Origin: Amblyornis subalaris
Taxonomy: Eukaryota > Chordata > Aves > Passeriformes > Ptilonorhynchidae
Assembly (NCBI GenBank): GCA_018881555.1
Contig: JACAXG010000055.1
Location: 4,114,978-4,178,977 of the forward strand
DNA: 64,000 nt
Direction of reading: 5' to 3'
A program made the translations under genes and the position numbers. The notes below the pieces were generated by a model. That model had not been told where the DNA came from. It saw only the letters and a program-made list of their open reading frames with translations, and made no database searches. Position 1 is the stretch's first letter. Each line of letters opens with the position of its first letter. This document shows positions 1-13,481 of the stretch, one piece after another.

Positions 1-2287
1 GGTTTGTTAGTATAAAATGGCAGTAGGGATGAAGGGCATAGGAGAGACAAATTGCTGGGTTGTTGGAATTGACTCTTGTGTTGTCACTGCCCAGAGGTGG
101 TCCAGAATCTAAAGCTACTGACATCACTGTGTGTGCTCAGGATTGGATCTCTGTATTTTAAGAGCTTAATCTGTTCTTGTGCAAAAGCATCTGGAAGGAT
201 ACATTAGCTTCTCAGAGGAGCTGTGATCTTGCAGGATCCCAGGATTAATTTGAGATGAAAAACTGTATCTTTTGAAGCTCTCTATGTTTGGTTGCCTTGG
301 ACAGGATACACAGTGCTATGCTCAGTTAGTTCACTGTCATGTCAACAAGTACTGACTCCTTTGTTTTTTTGTCTGATGGTGTAATACAAAAATCAGCAAT
401 TTGCACATGAATGTTGCTAGCCTATATTTAGTGACCATTTCAGAATAAAGTATTAAGTACACAGTTATGGGAATTTTTTGATTTTGGATTCTTCTGGAAA
501 CTCCCTGTACTTGGTCAAACTGTTCTATCAAAACATAATTCGTGTTGTATTTTAAGTATCTTTGTTTATTTTGGAAAAAAAGAAAAAGCATCCACTTCAT
601 AGGTGACATAAAAGTGAAATTTTTATGATCCTCTTACTCCTGATAAAAAGGCAACTTGAAGGAAACTCACATTGTTAAACACAAGTGTTTCCTTACCTAT
701 CTTGAAAAATTCTTGTGGGCACCATAGGTGGGCTTATTTTCAAAATGCTTTGTTTGCTACAGGAACAGGAGACCAGTGGCATCCACTTACTGTGATGTCA
801 AAGGCAGCAAATCATCCAGCTGGAGCTCTTGGGTTTGAGTGACTTGTTTGGCTGAAGTCTACACCATTCCCATCAACAGAGGCACAAGAGAGGACATCTG
901 AGGACAGTCCAAGCAGCAGATTCGAGGTGCTGGCTGCTGTCTGCTGCTGTGCACTGTCAGAACGTGCACTTAATTTTTGTTCTGAGCATACTAGTCTGTA
1001 CTTTGCCAATTGTGTCCTGAGAAGCAATGAAAAAAGTAAACCACTGAAAGGAGATGTTGAAAAGAAGAGGGCTTTTAAATTATATTTTTTCCTTATCTCA
1101 TTATCAGTAGACTTGAAGATAATTATAGCAGGTGTATGCTCTTGAGTGGGTTTTTATAGACTATATTGTATTTTAAAATACATTGATTTATTTTAAAATG
1201 TAGCATTTTAGTAANCTTAGCGATTATTACCTTCAAGTGTGGTAAGGTTTTGAGTTGCAAGTCCTCCAGAAGTCCTGAAAATTGGTGATTTCTACTTAGG
1301 GTGGCTGGACTCAAAGTGAACGACTGTGGCTTTGCTTCGTGCTGGCACCACAGAGGTATAATGGGCCTGATGGATAGCTTTGTTTGCAAAATTATTTTAT
1401 GGGTCTTCATTGGTGAGTTTGCATATCTGACTTGTACAATCTGTGTTTCTGGTGTGAAGCTTGAGAAGAGCCTGNGTTTTTATTGAGCTGCTGGAAGCCT
1501 AAAATCAGTGACTGATGAAAGTCAGGAGAGCAGAGTTCTACCCTAGGGATTTTTTTTGCAAGTATCAAGAGAAGCAGTTGTTAATTCTGCCGTAGAGATC
1601 TTGTGTAACACAGCTCTGGATGAGTGTGTAGTCATCTCATTAGCTAAACTCTCTGTATGTCTTATGATGCAACTTGAATGCAAACTCTTCTAAAATATAT
1701 TTTGCATATGATAGTTGCAGAAATTAAGGTTTAAANGCACATATTCCTGTTCTTTCCATTTCTGATCTTCCTCTGATTTGTTGGCAGATTTAGACTGGTT
1801 TCATAAAGGATTTATTCAAAGGGGAATTTTTCATAGGTGATTTCTTATTTTGACTGTTTATACACCCAGTCACTGAAGTTAGGTTTCTTAGCTCAGACAG
1901 TCTTTCCCTCCTTCCTTCACAAGTCCCTCACAGACGTGCTGCTGGAGTGGATCCAGTGAAATGCCACGCTGTGACCCAGAGCCCCCCCCACATCTGGCTG
2001 GCTGTGGATGGGCTGCAGCGTGCTTTCAGCCTTGGTGCTGGCCAATGTGTTCCCCCTCCCCCTTGGTTTCGTCTCTTATTCGGCTAAATAGCAAGGGTGT
2101 NTGCCTCTTCTGCAATTGGGGACCAACTTCCTTCTCGTGTTCCTCCCCTTCAAACAGCAGNTTCTTGTTTGAAGTCCCCATGTGTGCCCTAGGGATTGCT
2201 CCTGGGTTGACTTTCTTTGGAGTTCTGCCATTATTTCATGTGGCCATGTGCTAGTGAGCTCAGACACTGAAGCAGTTGTGTGGAATT

Positions 2288-2303
2288 AAAAAAAAAAAAA
2301 AAA
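2288..2303 (+). repeat. Poly(A) run
   Basis: An uninterrupted run of 16 A. It follows a somewhat GC-richer 300-bp stretch and could be mistaken for a retrotransposed tail. I find no recognisable element or cDNA upstream, and the avian LINE, CR1, does not leave poly(A) tails. A simple homopolymer is the best reading. Confidence 0.8.
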
Positions 2304-2342
2304 GGTGTATGTTTATTGATAAATGCAACTTTTTACCTTAGG

Positions 2343-2408
2343 CTTGTCCTTTAGTTGTCCCTCAGGGGTCTTGGCCTTGTCCTTTACTTGGCCCTCAGGG
2401 ATCTTTTC
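2343..2408. repeat. 33-bp tandem duplication, two copies
   Basis: Two adjacent copies of a unit beginning CTTGTCCTTTA (starts at 2343 and 2376) with shared CCCTCAGGG further in, differing at a handful of positions. It is intronic with no coding potential. Confidence 0.75.
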
Positions 2409-5400
2409 CCCTGTCCTCTGGAGATGGGGTTTTCAGTTGTGTGTATTCAGGAGCTGTCAACCTAGCTTCTCTATCTGAACTTCCCCCCCTCCCCCTTAAT
2501 TTTTCCAGTGTAATTCGGCAATGGAGCAACTCTCTGGAGGAGGTTTGTTCTCTGTGGCTAACCGGAAAGACTTCTTGGTTCTCATTAGAGCTGATGTTTT
2601 CCAGGACTACCTGGCAACTGACATTGGGGCTCATCCTTTGTGAGTGTTTTACTGCAACAAGCATATTCTACTGCTGAGTGACAAAACTATTTCAAGGCAA
2701 AAAAATTTTCCAGGCAGTGCAGAGAACCCCAGTGATACTTGATGCTTTTAGCACACGGGCTGAGAGACACTGCAAGGCTGGACAGTCGTAAGAGAGGTGA
2801 GGATTCCCTGGGAGCAGTTGCTTCAGGCCTGAATTCTAGAACTTTCTGGTCTCTTTTCAACACTTTATATTTGGGAAGGTCTGAGTTCCACAAGTCTCAT
2901 CTCAACTGGTAGCATTGAGGAGCTCTCTCATGAGCAGCCAGCCAAGCACATACAGCTGCACACTCGGTTGTCTGTGGGGCAGGAGTGAAGTGATTGTCAA
3001 TCTCCAGATGACAGACACAAAACCAGGAGATGCCAGAAATGGTGGAGGACCTGCTGTGTAAACAAGAATGTGTATCTAAAATTAGAGTCACCTTGCCATC
3101 ACCCATAGTTTCATAGTCTAGACAAAATTAAATAGCTTTAGAAACTTGTACCGTAAGTGGGAGCCCTATGGCAAGAGTTTTCAAGCCTTTTCCCAAAAGT
3201 GGGAGTTTCTGCAGACTAACTGGCAGAAACAAGAAGTAACAGCCCTTTTGTTTCCCTTTCGTTTGTTTAGGAGCCTCATGTACATGGTTTTCACCGTTGT
3301 TGGTTCCCCTGCAAGGCAAGCGAAACCAGTAATTGTGGTTTTAATGTGTCTGTGCAAGTAATCACTTTGGAAAAAGATTGTTTTCCAGCAGCTGGAAGTA
3401 TTAGGTATGTCTTTGTTTAGCCACAGCTCTTCTACTTTGCTGTCTTTCTCTGGAAATATGGGAGAATGTCTTCCAAGTTGGAGAGAGCGGAAGAACCTGC
3501 CTGAGATTACACAGGTTGTATTGCCCATGCTGTGGGGTGTGTGGTCTTGCTAATAGCAAATGTGTTCTGGTGGGCTCTGCTCTGAGAAACATCTACAAAT
3601 TGATTGCTGGCNTATGTCAATGGAAGGTGGTTTTTAATTTCTGGTTGCTCATAAGAAATTCTCTCCTGTTCCTTCTCTTAAATACTTGTTCTGTGCTAGA
3701 ACAGCACAGAAATACTACAAAGACTTGGAACAATCTCCCTTTCTTGGTGACTTCTGATAGTCCTCTAGGTATATTTTTGTAGTTTTAGCACTCCTACTCT
3801 TGGTTCACCAGATAAGAACTTTGAACTTAGGCGTACTTGAAGGCGCCAATAATTTGAATTTTAAATCCATCTTGAATGGACCGCACCCCAAATAAATGGG
3901 TGGATGTAGAATTTTTGCATCAGATTGTTTGTTGCTGTTTTCTTTCCTTCAAGTTGACAGTCATAAAAACATGAAGGTGACCTTAGTGTCATTAAATGAC
4001 TTCACGTTGTTAGGGTTGTGCTGTCAGTTGTAAGCCATCAATTGCACTTATTCTAATAGAAAAGTTAGGTATTGGTAGTATTTGAAAACTATAGCAATAA
4101 TCTTGGTTCATGCTGTTCTCTGAGCTGCCTTCTGCAGTTCAGTCAGATTTTGCTTTTGCATCTCTCTCACTTCCAAGGGCAAGAGATGAGCAGATCTACA
4201 AGTACTCCTGCTTTTCCCTAGTGCAGTACCAGAGTAGAATTGCTGTGCTCAGAGGAGCAGGAAGGGAGAAGGAGCACTGGTGCCATCCTGTTCTCATGCC
4301 TTGTGGTGCAGTTTAGCCTCCAAAGCAAGACCAGACCAGCTGGTGGAAATCGGCAGCTCCAGTTTGCATCCTTCTGATTTCCTTCCCGAAATTACCATTG
4401 ATTCTTGTTCAAAGCATGTAATGGTACTGCAGTACTTGGTAGTTATCTGTGATTCTGTGTGGTTTTTAACAAGTATTTTGAAAATTCAAACAGTATGGCC
4501 CATTAGTTTTTTACAGCTATAGTCCTGGAGGAACTTGTAGTACTTAACCTGGAGCAAATAGAGTTGTTGATTTACTCTCTCATTAGCTGCACATTCAGAA
4601 ATGAATAGGCAGTCAGGATTCAATAATTTCTTTAAGGAAGAGTTGGATGATCCTCATGCTGAAGACAACTAACTTCTGAGCATGTTGCAATTTTTTCTCT
4701 TGCTGGTGTAGTGTAGGCTTCACATTCCAGCATTCAGTTGTAAAGGTTATCAAGAATTATGAAAGGGGGAAAAAAGCTACTATCTTAAAGATGCCTATAG
4801 AAATTTGGAAGCAAAACGTCTTTATTGAAGCTAATACATATATTTAATAATGTACTTACTAATGAGATTTTTATAGGAAAAGTGGTAGATAACTAAATAT
4901 ACTAGGATGAAAACCATGACAAGGAGGCTGGAGCAACTTCAGCAATCTAGGAAGATAACAGAAGCACAGAGCCTGCATGAGGTGTTGGAGATAAGGAATT
5001 TTTTTACTGTCTTTTTGAACATGTTAACTGGAGTGTATTTGGGAACAGGGAGACCTGGGAGCCTAAGTTCTTGTATGGTTGATGGTATACCAGAATCCCA
5101 AAGTCAGATGACTTGAGTCAGAGCTAGCACTCCTTTGGAATCTACTTGTTCAACAGGTGAGAGTAGGAAAGAATTACTACTTAAGGCATTTCTTGTGTGA
5201 TTAAAGTTCAGGTCAGTGTGCTTTATTTGCTGTTCCTGGTTGTATGAGGACCTATTCTGCCTGTTATCTTGAACTTACTTTCCTGTTTGTAACTGCCTAC
5301 CTAGAAAGTTTTGTTTATGAGGTTAAGGAGATAAAATCATAGAGACCTGACGTGAAGTACTTGATGTCTGATTTAGTTAGTTAATTTTTTTTAGGATTGT

Positions 5401-8310
5401 TGGTTGGAGCTGTGGTGGAGAGTGTGGAGAATCTAACATCTGAGGAAGGCAGTGTGATAATGGATGAATTAGAGCCCGGTGAGCATGGAGGAAGTAGTGG
5501 TTAAGTCCAGAGCTGTGTGTACTTTAAGCATGCACTTCAGCAAATGTTTGCATACAAGTGACCTTTTTTGTTTGTTCACAGGTCCTTGATTATTGGACTG
5601 TTGAGGTCAGTAGTAGCTATGTCAGCACAGGAATGGGGAATCTGCCTGAGGGGAAAAGGTAAGTCTGGTTTTATTCACTATGGAGTTCAGCTAAGTCTTT
5701 TGCCTGGTAGATTCCCTGTTCCTGCATTAATAGTAGGTGCTGCTGACCTCACCAGTCCAATTCACATTGGAACAGCTTGGTATGAATGAAATCCAAAGCC
5801 ACCTGGACAACTTCAGGATCTTGAAGATAGGGGTGGAAAAGGCTAAATGTTGTACATAGGCATTCATGATGTTTTAGCCCAAAAATTCAATCACTGTGAG
5901 AATATTTTGAGCTAGTACTTGGGTCTGGTTTTGTGCTGTATGTAGTTCTTGGGTAGGAGGAGATATAAAGCACAGATCTTTTCTCTTGTAATGATTGACT
6001 GGTATGTTCCTGGAAAAAATCGTTGGTGCATATAGCAGAAACGTGGGCACACATTGAGTAGATCATTACACAAATAATGTTAACTTCTCTTTTAGTGAGT
6101 GGGAATGTACTTTACTGAGTTCTTTGACAATTTGGATGAGAATATACTATTTATCATAAAATCTAACATTGGGGTAGGGCACAATAGTTGTTTGCACCTG
6201 TGTGCTCTTTGTGATTTCCTCTGTACGTCTTACTGTCCTGCAGGTTTAGGGCTTCACTCTGCTCCTGACCCCAGTCTGCAGGTTTACTAGCTGGGGTAAA
6301 AAAAATACTATCATGTTCAACAGCTTGTGTGCTTCTAAAAAAGCTGTAGTTTCATGGCATATTTTTTAGGTCAAGCTTTGTTATTTTACCTTCTGCTGTG
6401 TCTGCTGATGGCGACTTTAAAATAAGAAAAGATACTGTTTGTGTTTCGGCTTTGATTCTGCCTACTCTGTTCCCACCTACTCCGTCATTTCATTCAAAAG
6501 CTGTCTGTTGTATCAGTCTGCAGGCCTCTCCCTGATTCAAAGTTAATTGCTTTGCCTGACACCCAAGTACTATCTGGCTATTAATCATTATCCTNTGGGA
6601 TGTGGAGTGTTCCCTCGTGCAGGAGGAAACAGTGCTCTGAGCTTGTAACGCTGGAGTGTGGAGAAGGCTTTTCCTCACAGAGTAAGACCAGCAGGCCTGT
6701 ATCCTCTGTAACACCAGCTGGATCTACAGCAAGATCTGAGCCACCTGTTTAGAACAGTTGTGCTTAATCTATTCAGAAGTTAATTCTTAGTAATTCATGC
6801 TGTAGTGGTGAAACTTCTAAGGGAGTGTGTGCATGTTTTTTGGTGTTCCTTACCTAGAATCTTTACGTGTTTCTGGTTGATTTAATGGAGCCTCTGCTTA
6901 TGGTTATATGCTCTCTTGTATCTTTGATCCCTGAGTATGGATTTGTGTAGGTAACTGTTCTAGATGGGTTGCTGAGGCATAAATCCCTATGGCAGTGTGT
7001 CAGTTGGATGAGGACTAGCCTGGCCTGCCCATTAGCCTGCTGTCTCAAGCTTTGCTATTCATTCTGCTCTTCTTCGTGGAGACACTTTCTGGGACACTTG
7101 AAGTGAAACTGTGCTTGCTAAGTGTGATGGACACTTCTTATGAACTGCTTTGCTGCAGTCAAACTAGTCAGTTTTTCAGTTTGTCTGGACACAATGGCTT
7201 CTTATCCCCAAGTTTCCCCAGGGAACTTCATTTAGACGGGGATGTGGGGAAACCACAGTCCTTGCACTGGTGCGCAGAAGAAGAAACTGAAGTGTGAGTG
7301 CTAAAGTAGCACTACTTGAATCTCAGTAACTCTTCTGCCATATTTGTCTTTCCTGGCTCACATTGGTGAGAAGCAACATCTGATCCAGGCCTTCCAGACA
7401 GCCACATTGGAAAGTAGCAATGCGGGCATCTGGAGAATTCCACGTGTGTGTGCATGCACAGGAAGAATTGAGTAATGAAATAAAATTATATTGCTGGATA
7501 TTTTAATTAGAAGTTGATTGTATTTTTGTGGTGAGAAAAGAGGAGACTGAAGATGGCTATGCAAGAGGATACTGTAAACCAAGTATACAGATTTTCAGGA
7601 TTAGTGTATTTGAAGCAGATTCCACAGCTGTGCTCTGGAGGACAGGAGAAGGTATGAAGAACTGCTTTGGGGTATGGGGCCATTCTTTCTGGTTCTTTAA
7701 ATTTTTTTATCAAGTGGGAATATATAGTTCTTGTCTTAATCCTTTCTTTTTTGTTACATTTTTATCAAGTAGGGATGTGTTTCTTGACTTAGATAATATG
7801 GATTTGTATATTTTAACACCTGCACAGGGTAACTAGTTTTCATCTGTGCTGTGGCAGTGAGCAAGAGACAGAACTTCAAGAGGACTGACTTGGCACACTC
7901 ACAATAACATTCATTTCTTTACCTTATCGTCTTGATAAACTACAAATTATTATAGTAGTTCACAGGAGGCATGAATCTGTTCATCAGGTTCATAAAAAAT
8001 CAAGTCCGTAAGGTAGATATGGATGCCGTATTGAGCTACCACTGAAAAATATAGCTTTAGGCAGATTTTCTAGAGAAGTTTGTAAGACTTTTAAACTGAT
8101 ATTTGAAGATAGCACACATCGTATTTATTTGTAAATGCTTACATTCATCTTCTATGGTATTTTGCTTACAGCAATGCTCTGTTTCTTGCTTGAAGCAAAT
8201 GATTCAGCTAGTTGTAGTCAAACATAGAAGTGCCTGTGTGCATGCTTCTCAGTCTCGCACAAATATGTTCCCGATGTTGCTGAATCATCCAGAAGCAATA
8301 TATGGCTCGT

Positions 8311-8513
8311 TCTTTGGGTTTCTATTTGTTCTACATTATCAGCACTAAAATACATGTATCCCTAAAGCAATAGTTGGTTGAGAAGTGTCTACTTTACTTT
8401 GTCTCCTTTTCAAGTTGTTCTGAGTTTTCTTTGGTTTGGATTTCTATTTGCCATGCATTATCAGCCACTAAAATACATACATCCCTGAAGCAATAATACT
8501 CCAAGAAATGTCT
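8311..8513. repeat. Diverged direct duplication (~80 bp units)
   Basis: Two similar blocks, 8311-8390 and 8428-8513, share TCTTTGG, TTTCTATTTG, CATTATCAG, CACTAAAATACAT and ATCCCT-AAGCAATA in the same order, with small indels. The spacing between equivalent bases is about 120 bp. This is a local duplication that has since diverged. It does not match a repeat family I recognise. Confidence 0.8.
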
Positions 8514-8828
8514 GGTCTGGTGCATTTCACTTTCACCCTGCTCTGTGTGTTCAGTACAATGGAAATTTGTCCTGTTACAGGGTCTGTGACCACTGGTTTT
8601 CTAAGTCATGGTAAGTTTTGCCAATACATGTACCAGATTGAGTTGCCTGTTCTACAACAAAAAGACCTACCAGACACGTAGCCTTGAACTCATCTTCCCA
8701 TAACATCAAGTTTTTTGTGTCATGCAGTTTTACAGTCTCAAGCCTGAATTACAACAAGTTTTATGTTAAAATAAGTTAAATACATGCATATGATTGATTT
8801 ACTTTGCCCCTCACTTGAAATAACACAG

Positions 8829-8994
8829 GAAGGGTGCTGAGGCATTGTAACAGATTGCCCAGAGAAGTTGTGCACATAGTAGCTCTAAGTAACATGGTCT
8901 AGTGGAACATGACCCTTCCTGTCCCATGGCAGGGGAGCTGGACCTAGATAATCTTTAAGGTCTCTTCCAACCCAATCATTCTATGATTCTATGA
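8829..8994 (+). mobile_element. CR1 LINE 3' end, sense orientation
   Basis: The block reads like the last part of a CR1 element: GCCCAGAGAAGTTGTG, then CATGGTCTAGTGG, then CATGGCAGGGG, then ATCTTTAAGGTCTCTTCCAACC, ending in the tail CATTCTATGATTCTATGA. It is 5'-truncated, and the middle of the usual 3' UTR (the segment around the CCCTGGAGG-like stretch) is missing. It lies in intron 1 in the same direction as the host gene. No coding part of the LINE remains. Confidence 0.92.
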
Positions 8995-11900
8995 ATAAGA
9001 AAATGTCTGTTGTACTGTGGAAAGACCTGACCTGCACAATGTGAGTCCCCAAGTGTCTGATGCACTGTCTTTTGCTTCGTAAACATAAGACCACTCTGAA
9101 ATTCTTGGATTTGCCACTTTCTGGCATTTGGATCTTCAAATGTGGTGCTTTATGCTTCCATTTTTCTTTCTCTAAGGTGGAACTGATGTTTGCATTTTTA
9201 AAAGGTATTCTTGGACTTATTTAGAAACAAATAATACTCTTTATTTCTATCAGTCATTACTGGTTCAACACTGCAATTTCCGTTAATGGACTTCATAGCC
9301 TGATTTTCAATTTCTCAGGTAATTTCCTCTGTGGTCAGATCTCTTCTCTCCTCTGTCCCTCCTTGGTGTGTGTTTGGCCTTTAGATAGTCAACAGCGTTG
9401 GTGGTACCACTCAGAGAAGTCTAGTCTCAGGAAAGCCTGACATTCAGTGTTACTGAAATGCAGGTAAATTATTTGTTGCAAATTACAATTAATGGCTATT
9501 TATTTAATTTTAATTTTTATTATTCAATTCCCAATTCTTGACTTTGTAACTGTAGGTAATTCTACTTAACTGGAAGTGCAAACCATGTATTGCTAGATAT
9601 CTATATACAAATTGTCACGTACTTGTCATAGCTGTTATGTATAGTGATTGGTTATGACTGTTAAGCAAGAGGATTCTGTTATTAAGGAGGTCATCTTTGG
9701 TGGCAGGAAGAGTAGCATTCTGCTAGAGTAGAGACTTCTTCCCAGCCTCATCTACATATGAGCCTGTCATCAGCATGTGTGCTTTACAATGGATTGTAAA
9801 ATTTTANGGGGAAAATACTGTGGTTTTATTATTTTCTTACTGCATGCAAGTATAATACTGCTAACTGGGCGGGTAGGAGTAGGTAGTGAGTAATTCAGAG
9901 ATCCAGTCACCTGTGAGCTGTTTTGTGCTTCATTACTGGTTCCTAGTGCTTTATTAGAAGCTATCACAACTGGTTCCTTTCCTACTCACAGTTACTCTAT
10001 TAGTGCTCAGTTTAATGATTCTTCCCCAGTGAGTGATGAATTCTGCCTTCTGATGTTACTCTCCTGCAATATTGTCAGCAGTCTCTACCTTTTGTTTTGG
10101 GAAATAAGAGAGGAAGTAGACCAAAAATATTTTTAAAATGTAAGGAAAGTAATTATTTTTACTTTTGAATGAAAATTCAATTATATGTAGCTAGGTTTTA
10201 CCATAATTGATGTTTCAATTAAATCTTGCTTTATGAAAACATAATTAAAAGATCAGGTGAAATGCGATATAGGGAAAATCAAGATGGGAGACAGTAATTA
10301 CTTCATAGAGTTTCTTTGGAAAGAGTCCTGTGAGGATTCAGAGCTCCTTCCCTGCTCTGGTCTTAGGATTTTCAGTTATCCTCAAATGTGGAAATTTCTT
10401 TATAAATTTTTCTCTGTGAAAGTGGAGTAGTGCTGTAATCACAGAACTTGCAAAGTTTATATTTCAGAGAGATCCTGGATTTAGTTGTTTTCTCAATGGG
10501 AGCTTGTGCATGAATCTTTTCACTTAAAGCTTGAACCTTAAGTGGGAATGTCTTGTCACTTCGAAGGAGAATGTGGCTTCATTTTTAACTGTAAACATTT
10601 CAGTTATAAGGATGGAATCTCCACTTCTTAGTGGGAGCAAGTATGAAGGAGTTAAATAAAATTTAGTTCCCTGTAGGAGCTGTGCCTCCAGTACAAAAAA
10701 GCTGGGTCACATAGAGGCTGGCAGATAGCAAACTGAAGCAGTGGAGTATTTCATTGCTCAGCTTGTTATCTGACAGCTTACACTGATTTATTGCAACTTG
10801 TGTAGTGCAAGTCACAGGAAAAGCAGATTTTATCTTAAAGATATTTGCTATNTCTGTGTTAATTGGAATGGGACTATCCAGATACGCTTTTTTATATTGC
10901 AACTCCTAATTTTTCTTAAAATTTCTTGTTTTCACTATTCTCTCCCTGGCTAGAGGCAACCAGCAGGCTGATGGATAGAATTACTGCCATGCCGTGAGTT
11001 GCAGAAAGGTGCTTTAGATACCCATCTTTATTTCCTCCTAATCTTTAGGTTATCTACAGTTACCAGAGTCTTGTATCACTTAACAAGATTTACCAAGAAC
11101 AATGCAGTGTCTGCCCAGCTTTCACTGAGGGCTGACCTGGAGCTCTGCCCTGAATCCTCTGCTGCTGACATGCCTGGGGGATGAAAATAGGGCAGGAAAG
11201 AGCACGAACATCTGCAAAGTAAACACTGAAGTAAAGGAACCCTGTTACCAGAATTAGATTTGTTGTTTGGAAGATGACTGTCCATCACAATGCATCTAGA
11301 GGACTGCAAGTTGTCAAAAGTTGAAAGTCATGAGAGCAACTTTTCCCAGAAAGCTCTTTGGCAGTCCATTTTCTTGACAAAATTTAGGAGTAATTTCTTC
11401 CCACCTGCGGTATCCATGCACTCTTGGTTAGCTGAGGCTTCCTCAGCTTTTTGTCCCTTAGATGTTGGTAATGGAGTAGTTGATCTGTTCCTTTTTTCCA
11501 TTGAGCACTTGACACTACCGTCTTGCTTTTTTTCACCTTAAGTGCAGCAGCCTCATTCTTCACTTGTAGCATCTTTTTTTGGACAGTATAAGCCACTGGT
11601 GGAAGTAAATACACACCAGAATAGTTTAAAGTAACCTTGTGTTCCTGGACAGCTTGAGTATTACANTGTGAATGCTGCAGGTGTGATAGTCTAGAACAGT
11701 CACAAGTCATTTCTATGTGTAAACCTGTGTGACATGAAGAAAATCAGAATTGGCTTATCCCTCTGCTAAGGACACTCTAATGCAAGATCCTTGTCCTAAT
11801 AGTTAAAACCCTCTCTGAGACTTCACCATTTTCCTTGAGAGATCTTTGCCTGGGATTCTTCCATAGGACGTTCTTCTATTACAGTTGCATTGCACTGACA

Positions 11901-13011
11901 CCGAGCAGCTGTTATTGAATTGGTAGCAGGGAAACTCTAGGCCATGAGGAGAAGGATTCATGGAAGCTAGACAGTTGAGCTGGGCTGCTTCTTGTAAAGC
12001 AAGGAAGTGTGCAGCACTGGTTGACTTAACCCATGTTCACTGGGAACACCCTTACTCTTGCTAGCATGCAAAATGTGTGTGCCACAGAAGGTATCCTGAG
12101 GAAGAAGTTCTGTACTGATTTCTACCACCCCCCAACCTCCAATACTGCAAGTATTTTCTCATGTGGTCGAAAAGATGTTTTATTATCTCTACATGGATCA
12201 CTTGTGTTTGTAGACACAAGCTTGGCTGTATATGAATTTGCTAATGTAGAAGGAAACTGAGCAATTGCCGTGATTCCTATGTTTTCATTATAACTGTAGT
12301 TATACTTGCATTACTGTCATGAGTGCTGCTTGCATTATAAGGATATAATTGAAACTTGGTTTTTAAAAGCAAGCCTTAGGCTGTAAAAGGCTTACAAAGC
12401 TTTTGTTTAATTTTTACAGCAATACTTATAAAACCATATAACTGGTACCTGTCTTCCTATGAATCATGCTTTTTTCTGCACAAGTGGATAAATAAATGTA
12501 GCAATTCATAGAAAAATATAGTTCTCTGTGTTGATGTTTGCAGTGTATTTACCCATGGCAAGCACAAAATTACTGGGAATATACATTAGACAGACAGTAT
12601 TTTTTGAATGGCTTTCCTGAATAGGGAATGAACTCATTCAGTGTTACTTTTTCTCTAAAATATTACTTTTTTCCTCCAAAATACTAAGTTTGCAGTGAGA
12701 TTAGTCTTTCTAATTTTTATTTATCTTTTAATTAATTGCACGTGGTAGGTAAGAAAATTCATTCTTCTGCTCAACTTCATCTGAAGCTTCATATTTGGAG
12801 TCAGTTACTAGATTTTTAACTCAGTGAAATGGAAAGCAGTTTACAGAGAAATTAACCAATTTCACTGTTTTAATAACTGCTCTTGAAGAAAGGCACTGTT
12901 AAGAACAATTTATGTCTTAGCTGAATAGTAAAACTGTAGCTTTCATGTATAACTTGAAGGCATGCTTTTGGCTGAGCTGTAGTTCAGCTTCTAGAGCTTG
13001 TTCATGATATC

Positions 13012-13028
13012 ACATATCAGTGATATGT
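13012..13028. repeat. 17-bp palindrome in a short direct repeat
   Basis: ACATATCA, a central G, then TGATATGT form a perfect inverted repeat. Around it, GTTCATGATATCACAT is echoed about 27 bp later by GTTCATAGATATCACT, so the palindrome sits at the junction of a small tandem duplication. Confidence 0.7.
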
Positions 13029-13453
13029 TCATAGATATCACTTCTCTAAGAATTACTGTAAGTTGGGCACAGCATCTCTGTAGTAGGAAATAGGGAAAAA
13101 TTGTGTATAGGCAAAAGTGTAAAGTTAGAAATGAACGTTCATTTTCCGTATAGCTTTTGAACCATTACCCTTGTCCTCTGAGAATAAAATTTCTCTGCAC
13201 AGAAAATATTTTCTAATCCTTGAAGCATTCAACCATTGTTCTGGGATTTTTGATGTGGCATTGGTTTTTTTTAACCATGTAAAGATTGTGTTCAGAATGC
13301 TGACTTTCTGACATATCTGAATGGCTATGCAGATGAACCCTGACGAATCTTTCTAGGTCATTATAAAATGATACTTTCCTGCTGAAAATTGCAGTTTGCT
13401 TGGCTAAGTCGGCAGAAAGAGCTGGACTGCCACCCCCAGCCACTCAGTTACTG

Positions 13454-13481
13454 CTTGTGGTGATCTGTGCCTCACCACAAG
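13454..13481. repeat. 10-bp stem, 8-nt loop hairpin
   Basis: CTTGTGGTGA at 13454-13463 is the exact reverse complement of TCACCACAAG at 13472-13481. The flanks do not extend the stem, so it is too short for a microRNA precursor. The surrounding 200 bp are GC-richer than the intron average. Confidence 0.65.

Noticed and set aside
1961..2303. Possible processed pseudogene ending in poly(A)
   Set aside because: No coding similarity upstream of the A-run, no well-placed poly(A) signal 10-30 nt before it, and bird LINEs rarely mobilise mRNAs.
3181..3528. 115-codon minus-strand open frame
   Set aside because: No resemblance to any family, no supporting splice signals or neighbours, and ordinary AT-rich composition. 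Frames of this size are expected in 64 kb.
13454..13481. Hairpin as a microRNA precursor
   Set aside because: The stem is 10 bp with no extension. A precursor needs roughly 22 or more paired bases per arm.
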